From the NCBI GenBank assembly GCA_937888925.1, contig CALARM010000572.1, forward strand, positions 1 to 8,818: DNA of 8,818 nucleotides, given 5' to 3'. The position numbers were made by a program, and so were the translations under genes. Each line of letters starts with the position of its first letter. Position 1 is the stretch's first letter. The notes beneath the pieces were generated by a model, which did no database searches, was not told where the DNA came from, and worked only from the letters and a program-made list of their open reading frames with translations. Shown here in pieces: positions 1 through 6,838 of this stretch. Origin of the DNA: an uncultured Synergistia bacterium (GTDB taxonomy: Bacteria; Eremiobacterota; SpSt-956; JAKJGF01).

Positions 1-138
1 AGAATAAGCAGGGGAAGGAGTGGCCATATTTTTTTCAATATTACAGCTTTCCTGACATATAACAGATACAATTATAATAAGCAAAAAAAGTAATTTATTT
101 ATAAAATATAACAAAAAATTTTCCTTTTTTTTCAACAT
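1..138 (-). CDS. 5' part of a minus-strand gene with hydrophobic N-terminus, runs off the window
   Basis: Reading the minus strand from the ATG at 138-136 gives 46 codons without a stop to the window edge. The product begins MLKKKENFLLYFINK, a basic start, and continues into a strongly hydrophobic run (LLFLLIIIVSVIC) followed by a polar stretch ending in TPSPAYS. This is the layout of a signal peptide or N-terminal membrane anchor. SVIC is not a good lipobox. An in-frame TAA lies just upstream, so the reading frame cannot start much earlier. No good ribosome binding site precedes the ATG. An AAGGAAA within the first codons could instead serve a TTG start at codon 9 (114-112). The gene would be transcribed divergently from the rest of the window. 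I do not recognise the protein and so little of it is present that its function cannot be given. Confidence 0.45.
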   Translation of the reverse strand, partial: MLKKKENFLLYFINKLLFLLIIIVSVICQESCNIEKNMATPSPAYS

Positions 139-603
139 ATTATTTATTTATCGTGACAGGCGCTTCGTAACGCAAGGCTTATTATGAACTGAATTTAAGT
201 GCAATCACTGCAGAATACATATTATAGTTAGTTTCATAAATATCCATAAATAATGATCTCGTAATGCGTAAAGCGTAAGCGCAGGGATGTAACCCCGTCA
301 CATGTCACAAAGCATTTAAATTCTAATAAGTTATGAAATACACTATATTCTATTAAAGAAAAATTAATCCTTTTAATTTCTAATCAGATCCGGCAACAAA
401 GGCAAAAGAAATCTGGAGCAGATTTCCGGACAGGTTATAAAAAAACATATAAATTATTTTTCAAAGTGAAACTTTTTATTTCCTCGAAGGATATATTGTT
501 ATAGGAGGAAGTTATTTGATAATTATCTTAGAGGTCGATTACAACGAGCGGAAGAACGTTTATCGTTGATTATGAAAATATTAGGGAAAAAGGTTTCCAA
601 ATA
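139..603. other. Gene-poor AT-rich intergenic region with GC-richer patches
   Basis: No convincing full gene is visible on either strand. Three things stand out. First, a GC-richer patch at about 151-305 contains CGTAATG/CGTAAAG/CGTAAG tandem heptamer-like units (260-279) and an imperfect inverted match between 153-174 and 265-300. Second, a small hairpin pairs GAAATCT (408-414) with AGATTTC (420-426). Third, a good Shine-Dalgarno sequence AGGAGGA (503-509) is followed by a possible 17-codon TTG-start ORF (516-569). A different frame is open without a start from 470 to 607. The region may hold a decayed gene or an RNA, but none can be named from the sequence alone. Confidence 0.4.
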
Positions 604-666
604 TTAACAACTTTGTAACATAAATTATTTAAATTATATTGTAGTTTTAAAAATATAAGATATAAT
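604..666 (+). promoter_or_regulatory. Direct-repeat regulator box plus promoter of the shortened C11 gene
   Basis: TTAACA (604-609) and GTAACA (615-620) form a direct repeat with 11-bp periodicity. A -35-like TTGTAG (639-644) and a perfect -10 TATAAT (661-666) follow with a 16-bp spacer. The box starts 57 bp before the -10. The predicted transcription start near 673 leaves a leader of about 90 bases before the ATG at 765. This is the first of five near-identical modules in the window. The repeat resembles the Bacillus PhoP consensus TTAACA-N5-TTAACA. The identity of the regulator is inferred. Confidence 0.75.
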
Positions 667-747
667 AAATGTTAATAAAAAAAAATAAAGATTAATAATT
701 CAGAAAAAGTAGTTTTTACTAAAATTTTTCAAATAAAAAAATGGAGA

Positions 748-756
748 AAAGGAGAG
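748..756 (+). promoter_or_regulatory. Shine-Dalgarno site that fixes the start at 765
   Basis: AAAGGAGAG lies 8 bases before the ATG at 765 and inside the longer reading frame that begins with ATG at 741. The 741 ATG has only A-rich sequence upstream. Starting at 765 gives MSILIGNNSN, which also lines up with the short MDINR-type N-termini of the three downstream paralogues. Confidence 0.8.
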
Positions 757-764
757 ACTTCGTT

Positions 765-1607
765 ATGAGTATTTTAATTGGTAATAACAGCAATGTAAGA
801 AACCTTATAGGAACATCTGGAAAAACAAAAATACAACCAAAGGTTGCAGAAGAAAGACAATCTCCTCAATTAGATAAGATAGATACAGTGAGTTTTGACT
901 TATGCCTTGCTGCCTCAAAGGAAGCTACGGAAAAATTTATAAAAGACCTGAAAGGCGGTAATACAGAACAGAAAAAGGCTATAAAGGAAGACAAAACACC
1001 CTATATGAGCCCGGAAGAAATGACCGGATTACTTGTAGATACAGCGAAAGATCCGGGGAAGATGCAGAAATTTACAGAGACGGCAGGCAGAGAACCTGAC
1101 GAATATGGCAAGAAATGGGATTTTATGACCCCGTCACGTGAACTACCAACATACAGTGCCATTATAGATCCAGGTACCAGGGAACTAAGAACAATGTCCA
1201 CAGTGTTAAAGGAAAATCCAGGGTCGGAAGAACTATATAAAAAAGCAACTACACTGGAAGGTTTAACAGCCATTAACGATGCTGTTAAACATGGAGAGAT
1301 TTCATTCAATCCAGATGGAGGATTCCTTATCGCAGACCCTGACCTTGAAAAAACTCTATCCAGTCAACCCGTGCCTGCATGGAAGTTACCAGAGTTACCA
1401 GGAACCAGAAATGTAACTGTCTATGCCCCCGGTCCAGCATCACAACAAACTCTATCCGATGGTCAACACTATACTAAATGGGCTGACGCATTGAAAAATC
1501 TGGATGAAGGGAATTCCGGATCAAATAATATACAGAGCCAAAGCCTTCCCTCTGCTCTTCCGTCTGCGATTAACGGATTTTCTGAGGACTGGCTTATAGC
1601 AAAATAA
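765..1607 (+). CDS. Shortened, probably inactive C11 (clostripain-like) homologue, 280 aa
   Basis: This protein matches the three downstream proteases in pieces but lacks their N-terminal caspase-like half with the NDHGGG histidine. After an N-terminal leader of about 40 residues comes DTVSFDLCLAASKEATEKF (from residue 40). It resembles the proteases' FDACLMA...A.EF segment and would place a cysteine at residue 47. MSPEEMTGLLVDTA (81-94) parallels their VSPEEFAKIVVKVN, and ELPTYSAIIDP (126-136) parallels DIPTFSATDL. VTVYAPG (217-223) and KWADALKNL (238-246) parallel the C-terminal TIYAP...KWGDALKEV. Roughly 150 residues carrying the catalytic histidine are absent, so I infer a protease-dead relative that may bind, inhibit or modulate the paralogues or their targets. 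There is no signal peptide and no DGSP tail. The gene is monocistronic, with its own box/promoter and terminator, and the reading frame is intact, which argues against simple decay. The function is unknown. Confidence 0.8.
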   Translation: MSILIGNNSNVRNLIGTSGKTKIQPKVAEERQSPQLDKIDTVSFDLCLAASKEATEKFIKDLKGGNTEQKKAIKEDKTPYMSPEEMTGLLVDTAKDPGKMQKFTETAGREPDEYGKKWDFMTPSRELPTYSAIIDPGTRELRTMSTVLKENPGSEELYKKATTLEGLTAINDAVKHGEISFNPDGGFLIADPDLEKTLSSQPVPAWKLPELPGTRNVTVYAPGPASQQTLSDGQHYTKWADALKNLDEGNSGSNNIQSQSLPSALPSAINGFSEDWLIAK

Positions 1608-1623
1608 ATTCTTATAAGAGATT

Positions 1624-1663
1624 ATAAAAAAAGATTAAGAGATATTTATTAATCTTTTTTTAT
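1624..1663 (+). terminator. Intrinsic terminator after the shortened C11 gene
   Basis: A perfect 15-bp inverted repeat pairs 1624-1638 with 1649-1663 around a 10-base loop. The arms contain A7 and T7 runs, so the T-run serves as the termination tract and the hairpin could work in either direction. The stem is AT-rich and weaker than the other terminators here. Confidence 0.75.
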
Positions 1664-1686
1664 TTCATGAAAAAAGTGAACAAATG

Positions 1687-1750
1687 TTAACAATTCTGTA
1701 ACATATTATTTTAAAATTATATTGTAATTTTATGTAAAAAAAAATATAAT
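1687..1750 (+). promoter_or_regulatory. Direct-repeat regulator box plus promoter of C11 protease 1
   Basis: TTAACA (1687-1692), five bases, then GTAACA (1698-1703) form the direct repeat. TTGTAA (1722-1727) and TATAAT (1745-1750) are separated by 17 bp. The box starts 35 bp before the -35 and 58 bp before the -10. Predicted transcription starts near 1757, giving a leader of about 67 bases ending in the AGGAGGT at 1810-1816. Confidence 0.8.
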
Positions 1751-1823
1751 GTTTCTAGTGACAAGGAAAAATAGAAAAATATTTAATATTTATGATATAA
1801 AAAAATTTTAGGAGGTATTATTA

Positions 1824-3263
1824 ATGGACATTAACAGAATAGGTTTCACACCACAGTTAACAGCAGGTGCGGCAGCAAAACCGAAGAAAGAAGCAGAGGC
1901 AGCTCCCGGTGATATGGTTCAACTCGGTTCAGGGAAAGTAGATGAAGGAGTACAGAAAAAATGGCTCTTCATGAATTTCATAGCAGCAGATTGTAATTTA
2001 AAAGAATTTCAGGAAAGAAATATTGATAACCAGGAAAAAGTCGGTTCTGATGCAAATACACATATTGTAGCAATGATCGATGTAGGCCCCGGCAAAAATC
2101 CACTTGGAGGAACCTATACAGGTGCAAGAACTTTTTATGTGACAAAAGATACAACTCCGGATAGAGTTAATTCTCCTGTTATAGCAGAACATGGTAATCA
2201 TGTTGATATGTCTGACCCTGCAGTACTGACAAAGTTTATTGTAGATACTATGAAGAAATTTCCTGCAGAACATGTTGCTCTCATACTGAATGACCATGGC
2301 GGAGGTTTATCTGGCGCAATGTCCGATGATACTGATGGTGGATTTATGTCCATACCAAACCTTCACAAAGCATTTGCAGATGCAGAAAAGATTACAGGTA
2401 AAAAATTAGATATTATAGGTTTTGACGCATGTCTTATGGCAGAAGTAGAACCTGCATATGAATTCAGAAATGATGCAAAAATATTGCTTGCCTCTGAAGA
2501 AACAGAAGGTGGTCCTGGCTGGATATATAACGAAATGTTAAGAGACGGCAAAGAAGCAGCAGCTAAATCAATGTCAAATGCTATTGAACAGCTTCAGGAA
2601 GCTTTAGGGCAGAGAATAACAGTAGGTGTTGAAGATTTTGCCAAGATAGTCGTAAAACAGAACGAAGCACATCAGAGAGATATTCCAACCTTCTCAGCTA
2701 CTGATTTAACAAAAATGGATGCCCTTGCACAGTCAGTAATTGCATTTAAAGATAGTATTGTTGCATCAGATGAAAAAGGAGCTATAAAAACAGCATTCAA
2801 ACAGGGGGACAAATACGGCGGAGGTTACAATCCATACAAAGATCTCAGAGATCTGAATAATCTGGCTGACAATGTTGGCAAATCAGTAAAAGATCCTGCA
2901 GTAAAAGAAGCAGCAGCCAACGTTAAAAAAGCTTTCAAAGATGCCATAATTGCAAATGAACACAGTTCAAGATATCCGAATTCCGAAGGTCTGACCATAT
3001 ATGCTCCTACCACTGCAGGAAATGGTCCCGGCTACAAATACGGCGATATGGCTTTTGCCCAGGATACAAAATGGGGAGATGCTCTTAAAGAAGTAGGCAA
3101 AGCACCCGGAGGAAGCAGTTATGTTGACGATGGTAACGGTTCTATATGGAATGATGGCACCGGTACTATATGGGATGGTGCCGACTTCTCAGCTGCCCCA
3201 TCTGACACACCTGAATTTCTGCCAGATGGTTCACCATTCCCTGTACGTAAAAATAAAGAATAG
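1824..3263 (+). CDS. Clostripain-like cysteine peptidase (family C11), paralogue 1, 479 aa
   Basis: This is a C11 (clan CD) cysteine endopeptidase. Characterised members of the family cleave after Arg or Lys. The core opens with WLFMNFIAADCNLKEF (47-62) and THIVAMIDVGPG (79-90), the usual first strands of the caspase-like fold. The catalytic histidine is His158 in LNDHGGG (155-161) and the nucleophile is Cys203 in GFDACLMA (199-206). ASEETEGGPGW (223-233) is the family's conserved stretch after the nucleophile. A C-terminal domain (about 265-425) ends with GLTIYAP and WGDALKEVG. There is no signal peptide. A leader of about 45 residues (MDINRIGFTPQL...VQLGSGK) precedes the catalytic core. The protein ends in a Gly/Asp/Trp linker and LPDGSPFPVR, a tail shared with the two paralogues. 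The start is set by AGGAGGT 7 bases upstream. The transcription unit is monocistronic. How the protein reaches a substrate outside the cell, if it does, is not evident. Confidence 0.93.
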   Translation: MDINRIGFTPQLTAGAAAKPKKEAEAAPGDMVQLGSGKVDEGVQKKWLFMNFIAADCNLKEFQERNIDNQEKVGSDANTHIVAMIDVGPGKNPLGGTYTGARTFYVTKDTTPDRVNSPVIAEHGNHVDMSDPAVLTKFIVDTMKKFPAEHVALILNDHGGGLSGAMSDDTDGGFMSIPNLHKAFADAEKITGKKLDIIGFDACLMAEVEPAYEFRNDAKILLASEETEGGPGWIYNEMLRDGKEAAAKSMSNAIEQLQEALGQRITVGVEDFAKIVVKQNEAHQRDIPTFSATDLTKMDALAQSVIAFKDSIVASDEKGAIKTAFKQGDKYGGGYNPYKDLRDLNNLADNVGKSVKDPAVKEAAANVKKAFKDAIIANEHSSRYPNSEGLTIYAPTTAGNGPGYKYGDMAFAQDTKWGDALKEVGKAPGGSSYVDDGNGSIWNDGTGTIWDGADFSAAPSDTPEFLPDGSPFPVRKNKE

Positions 3264-3284
3264 TTTTTAAAATAGTTTTTAATA

Positions 3285-3319
3285 AAAAAACGGGGCTGTC
3301 TCTGACAGCCCTGTTTTTT
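3285..3319 (+). terminator. Intrinsic terminator after C11 protease 1
   Basis: A GC-rich stem pairs CGGGGCTGTC (3291-3300) with GACAGCCCTG (3304-3313) across a 3-base TCT loop, with one G-T pair. Flanking A-runs and a T6 tract (3314-3319) complete a strong rho-independent terminator. Confidence 0.93.
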
Positions 3320-3328
3320 ATCATAAAG

Positions 3329-3392
3329 TTAACAAATATGTAACAACTATTTCAAAAAACCATCTTGTAATAAACTACAAAATCTATATAAT
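3329..3392 (+). promoter_or_regulatory. Direct-repeat regulator box plus promoter of C11 protease 2
   Basis: TTAACA (3329-3334) and GTAACA (3340-3345) form the 11-bp-period repeat. TTGTAA (3365-3370) and TATAAT (3387-3392) are 16 bp apart. The box starts 58 bp before the -10, as for protease 1. The box begins only ten bases after the preceding terminator, so the spacing is compact. Confidence 0.8.
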
Positions 3393-3417
3393 GGACAATA
3401 GATAAATAGAAATAATT

Positions 3418-3430
3418 TTGCCAGTGGCAA
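3418..3430. promoter_or_regulatory. Palindrome in the 5' leader of C11 protease 2
   Basis: TTGCCAGTGGCAA is a perfect 6-bp palindrome around one central base. It lies between the predicted transcription start (about 3399) and the Shine-Dalgarno sequence (3439-3445). It could be an operator or a small leader hairpin. The other leaders in the window have no counterpart, and chance cannot be excluded. Confidence 0.35.
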
Positions 3431-3451
3431 CCAGCTTAAGGAGGTAATAAA

Positions 3452-4888
3452 ATGGAAATTAACAGACTTAACAGTTTCACACAGCTTACCGGTGGAGCAG
3501 GTCAGATAAAACAAAAAGAAACAGAACAGAAAGTATCGGATCAGTTAGATATTGGCAGTCATAAAGCAGACGTTCCTGAAGGAGTCCACAAGAAGTGGCT
3601 TTTTATGAATTATATAGGCGGAGACTGCAATCTGAAAGAATTTCAGGCTCTTAATATTGACAACCAGGAACTGGCTGGTTCTGATAAAAATACTCATATT
3701 GTGGCCATGATGGATGTAGGCCCCACTGGAAGAGGGGAAGTTCCTGAAGAAGATAAAGAAAAGCCGTCTGCTATTGACTGGAAGGGCGGAAAAACCTTTT
3801 ATGTAACAAAAGACAGTGCGGAAGGAAAGATCAATTCCCCTGTTATAGCAGATCACGGATTAAATGTTGATATGTCATCTCCTGCAACCCTTACAAAATT
3901 CATTGTAGATAGCATGACAAAGTTTCCATCTGACCATGTAGCTCTTGTATTGAATGATCACGGCGGCGGATGGACAGGTGCCATATCGGATGATACAAAC
4001 GGCGGGATGTTCACTATGCCTCAAATAAAACAGGCTCTTGCAGATGCAGAAAAAATTACCGGTAAGAAGATTGACATACTCGGTTTTGACTGCTGTCTTA
4101 TGGCTGATGTTCAGGCAGCCTATGAATTTAAAGACAATGCAAATATACTCCTTGCTTCAGAAGAAACTGAAGGAGGCCCCGGCTGGACCTATTCGCCAAT
4201 GCTTGCCGGCGGAAAAGGAGAAGCATTGCAAAAATTACAGGAAGCTATGACAAAGAGAATTGACGTATCTCCTGAAGAATTTGCAAAGCTTGTTGTCAAA
4301 GTAAATGAAGATCATCAAAAAGATATACCAACATTTTCCGCTACAGATCTGAGTAAAATGGGAGATCTTGCTAAAGCCACTGACGATCTTGCCAGGGCGA
4401 TTCTTAAAACAGATGAAAAAGCTGAAGTAAAGAAAGCTATAATGCAGGCCGAAAATTACGGAGGCGGATGGGCCCCGTATAAAGACATGAGAGACCTTGA
4501 TCATATGGCAGGCCTGATTGAACAGGCAGTAAAAGATCCTGCCCTGAAGGAAGCCGCTCTGGGAGTAAAAAAAGCTCTCACCCAAGCAATAATAGCCAAC
4601 GAAAATTCTCCTTCTGAACACCCCAATTCAAAAGGATTACATATATATGGCGAAATGAAATCAGAAGGGCTTGGCGCAGATTACAAAGAACTTCAGTTTG
4701 CCCAGGATACACAGTGGGATGAAGCTATAGACTCACTGGGGAAAATACAGGTACCCGGTGGAAGTGGCGGAGGAGACAACTATGGCGGAGGAGAAGACTG
4801 GGAAGGTATGACAATGAGTGCCCTCCATGCAAACCCGCCTGTTCCTGTATGGCCTGACGGGTCGCCAAAACCAATCAGAAAACAATAG
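3452..4888 (+). CDS. Clostripain-like cysteine peptidase (family C11), paralogue 2, 478 aa
   Basis: This is a second complete C11 protease, closely related to its neighbours. The catalytic histidine is His170 in LNDHGGG. The nucleophile motif reads GFDCCLMA (211-218), so the nucleophile is expected to be Cys215, with an extra cysteine (Cys214) directly before it where the paralogues have alanine. ASEETEGGPGW (235-245) follows. The linker after it is short (YSPMLAGGKGEALQKL) compared with paralogue 3. The C-terminal domain runs from about 272 (VSPEEFAKLVVKVNED) to 430. The leader MEINRLNSFTQL, the glycine-rich linker (436-450) and the tail WPDGSPKPIR match the family plan seen here. There is no signal peptide. 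TAAGGAGGT 6-7 bases upstream supports the start. The gene has its own box/promoter and terminator. Substrate and location are unknown. Confidence 0.93.
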   Translation: MEINRLNSFTQLTGGAGQIKQKETEQKVSDQLDIGSHKADVPEGVHKKWLFMNYIGGDCNLKEFQALNIDNQELAGSDKNTHIVAMMDVGPTGRGEVPEEDKEKPSAIDWKGGKTFYVTKDSAEGKINSPVIADHGLNVDMSSPATLTKFIVDSMTKFPSDHVALVLNDHGGGWTGAISDDTNGGMFTMPQIKQALADAEKITGKKIDILGFDCCLMADVQAAYEFKDNANILLASEETEGGPGWTYSPMLAGGKGEALQKLQEAMTKRIDVSPEEFAKLVVKVNEDHQKDIPTFSATDLSKMGDLAKATDDLARAILKTDEKAEVKKAIMQAENYGGGWAPYKDMRDLDHMAGLIEQAVKDPALKEAALGVKKALTQAIIANENSPSEHPNSKGLHIYGEMKSEGLGADYKELQFAQDTQWDEAIDSLGKIQVPGGSGGGDNYGGGEDWEGMTMSALHANPPVPVWPDGSPKPIRKQ

Positions 4889-4906
4889 TAGAATAATTAC
4901 ATTTTG

Positions 4907-4936
4907 AAGGGGTAAGGATTTTTCTTACTCCTTTTT
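4907..4936 (+). terminator. Intrinsic terminator after C11 protease 2
   Basis: AAGGGGTAAG (4907-4916) pairs with CTTACTCCTT (4924-4933) across a 7-base loop with one G-T pair. The T-tract continues to 4936. Confidence 0.85.
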
Positions 4937-4952
4937 AATTTTTTATAAAATG

Positions 4953-5006
4953 TTAACATTTCTGTAACATAATCCTATTGTAATAACAGAAAAGAATTAT
5001 TATAAT
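4953..5006 (+). promoter_or_regulatory. Direct-repeat regulator box plus promoter of C11 protease 3 (short spacing)
   Basis: TTAACA (4953-4958) and GTAACA (4964-4969) form the repeat. TTGTAA (4978-4983) and TATAAT (5001-5006) are 17 bp apart. The box starts 48 bp before the -10, ten bases (one helical turn) closer than at the three upstream genes, so the repeat keeps the same face of the DNA. Confidence 0.8.
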
Positions 5007-5073
5007 AAAAGAAGTTAAAAGAGGTTAGAATTTGCGTAAAGCAATTAAAATATTATAACAGGAGGTAAAATAA

Positions 5074-6783
5074 ATGGACATCAACAGAGTAGGCGGTTTC
5101 CAGGCAATCAGTCAGGGAGCTGGCCAGATAAGACCCAAAGAAAGTAATTCTGAGAAGGCAGCCGATCAGGTAGATTTAGGAAGCCAGAGAGCAGACATTC
5201 CCGTAGGAGAACATAAAAAATGGCTTTTCATGAACTATATCGGAGCAGACTGTAATTTAAAAGAATTCCAGGCAGACAATATAGACAATCAGGAACTTGT
5301 AGGTTCTGATAAAAATACCCATATCGTTGCCATGATAGATGTAGGTCCGGGAAGAGACATGGAAAAAACAGAAACAGGCGAAGAAAAAGCACCGAGCGGC
5401 CCATCCAGTATTAACTGGAAAGGTGCAAGAACCTTTTATGTAACCCATGATACGACACCGAAACAGATAAATTCACCAGTACTTGAAGATCATGGTATGG
5501 ATGTAAATATGGCAAAACCGGGAACTCTGACAAAATTCATCGTAGATATGATGAGTAAATTCCCATCTGACCATGTAGCTCTTGTACTGAACGATCATGG
5601 CGGCGGTTTCACCGGAGCCATTGCCGATGATACTCAGGGCGGATTTATGTCTACACCTCAGTTAAGTCAGGCTCTTGCAGATGCAGAAAAAATCACAGGC
5701 AAAAAGATTGATATACTGGGCTTTGACGCATGTCTTATGGCAGCAGCAGAAGTTGCCCATGAATTCAAAGATAACGCAAAAATACTTCTCGCTTCAGAAG
5801 AAACAGAAGGCGGCCCTGGCTGGACTTATGACGGAATGATGAAAGAGGGCACCAAGGGTACACCTCCAACAAAAGGTGAAGTTGTTGGCATGTTAAAGAA
5901 AGCCATAGCAGAAAAGAAATTCAATGCCGGTGCATTACAGAGTAACAGAGCAATGTCTAACTCTATCAGTATGTTACAGAACGCTATGACAAAGAAGATA
6001 GATGTATCTCCTGAGGAATTTGCAAAGATAGTCGTAAAGGTCAACGAACAGCATCAGCAGGATATATGCACCTTCTCTGCTACAGATCTGACAAAAGTAG
6101 ACGGAGTTACAAAAGCATCAGATGAACTTTCAAAGGCTATTTTAAATACTGATAATAAAACTGCAGTAAAAGATGCCATTATGCAGGCTGAAAATTACGG
6201 CGGATGGCAGCAGCCAAAACCATATGCAGACATGAGAGACCTCAATCATGTAGCAGAGCTACTAGAAAAAGGCGTATCAGATCCGAAGCTTAAAGAAGCT
6301 GCAGCAAATGTAAGGAAAGCCATAAGCGAGGCTGTTATAGCAAATGAAAGTGATCCGGAAAAATATCCAAATTCCAAAGGCCTGAGCATTTATGCTCCCA
6401 CTGATAACCCTGGAGGACCTGAATATAAGTACAATGATCTTCAGTTTGCCAAAGATACAGGCTGGTCTAAAGCCATGGCAAGTCTCGGAAATGTTCCTTC
6501 TTCAAATCCGAAAACAGAAGAAGGCGGCGGCATAACTGAAGCAGGTGTAATGCAGCTCGTTGGCGCACTCCAGAGTCTTACAGAAGAACAGGTAAATGCT
6601 ATGGGTGAAGAAGGACTGTTACAGCACCTGTCTGAAGTTTCAGGCATGAGTGTAGAAAATGTATTAATGGTACTTATGCAGGTCATGGGCGGTGGCGGCG
6701 GCGCACCTCAGGAAGGTGGAAAATTAGCCGATGGTTCACCGGCACAGTGGTATGACGGTTCACCACGTACACTCGGTAACTAG
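5074..6783 (+). CDS. Clostripain-like cysteine peptidase (family C11), paralogue 3 with two extra segments, 569 aa
   Basis: This is the longest of the three C11 proteases. The N-terminal leader (MDINRVGGFQAI...) is followed by WLFMNYIGADCNL (50-62). The catalytic His175 sits in LNDHGGG and Cys220 in GFDACLMA (216-223), followed by ASEETEGGPGW (240-250). An insertion of about 35 residues (about 257-292, GTKGTPPTKGEVV and on, Lys-rich) lies in the loop after this block. C11 enzymes are processed in loops near the active site, so it may be a maturation loop. The C-terminal domain (about 310-472) ends with GLSIYAP and WSKAMASLG. Beyond it is a segment unique to this paralogue (about 485-537), predicted helical and Gln/Glu/Met-rich (MQLVGALQSLTEEQVNAMGE), then GGGGG and two DGSP motifs (553-556, 561-564). 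There is no signal peptide. ACAGGAGGT 7 bases upstream supports the start. The role of the extra helical segment is unknown, with partner binding or assembly as a guess. Confidence 0.93.
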   Translation: MDINRVGGFQAISQGAGQIRPKESNSEKAADQVDLGSQRADIPVGEHKKWLFMNYIGADCNLKEFQADNIDNQELVGSDKNTHIVAMIDVGPGRDMEKTETGEEKAPSGPSSINWKGARTFYVTHDTTPKQINSPVLEDHGMDVNMAKPGTLTKFIVDMMSKFPSDHVALVLNDHGGGFTGAIADDTQGGFMSTPQLSQALADAEKITGKKIDILGFDACLMAAAEVAHEFKDNAKILLASEETEGGPGWTYDGMMKEGTKGTPPTKGEVVGMLKKAIAEKKFNAGALQSNRAMSNSISMLQNAMTKKIDVSPEEFAKIVVKVNEQHQQDICTFSATDLTKVDGVTKASDELSKAILNTDNKTAVKDAIMQAENYGGWQQPKPYADMRDLNHVAELLEKGVSDPKLKEAAANVRKAISEAVIANESDPEKYPNSKGLSIYAPTDNPGGPEYKYNDLQFAKDTGWSKAMASLGNVPSSNPKTEEGGGITEAGVMQLVGALQSLTEEQVNAMGEEGLLQHLSEVSGMSVENVLMVLMQVMGGGGGAPQEGGKLADGSPAQWYDGSPRTLGN

Positions 6784-6794
6784 TAAATAAATAG

Positions 6795-6824
6795 AAAAAA
6801 CAGGGACAGATGTCCCTGTTTTTT
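6795..6824 (+). terminator. Intrinsic terminator after C11 protease 3
   Basis: AAAAAACAGGGAC (6795-6807) pairs perfectly with GTCCCTGTTTTTT (6812-6824) around a 4-base loop, and a T-run follows. The hairpin begins 11 bases after the stop codon. Confidence 0.93.
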
Positions 6825-6838
6825 TATTTGGAAAAATT

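Noticed and set aside
1..138. Lipoprotein assignment for the minus-strand gene
   Set aside because: The cysteine after the hydrophobic run is preceded by S-V-I, which is not a good lipobox.
741..764. Upstream ATG at 741 as start of the shortened C11 homologue
   Set aside because: No ribosome binding site precedes it, and the only good Shine-Dalgarno (748-756) lies after it and is well spaced for the ATG at 765.
3545..3856. 103-codon minus-strand frame in protease 2, with similar frames in the other two paralogues
   Set aside because: The recurrence simply reflects the paralogous DNA read backwards. There is no independent start signal.
4038..4250. 70-codon plus-strand frame overlapping protease 2
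   Set aside because: It covers the conserved nucleophile region in the wrong frame, with no ribosome site or recognisable product.
4235..4621. 128-codon minus-strand open frame inside C11 protease 2
   Set aside because: It is antisense to a gene with clear catalytic motifs, and its aromatic and cysteine-rich composition is typical of a shadow frame.
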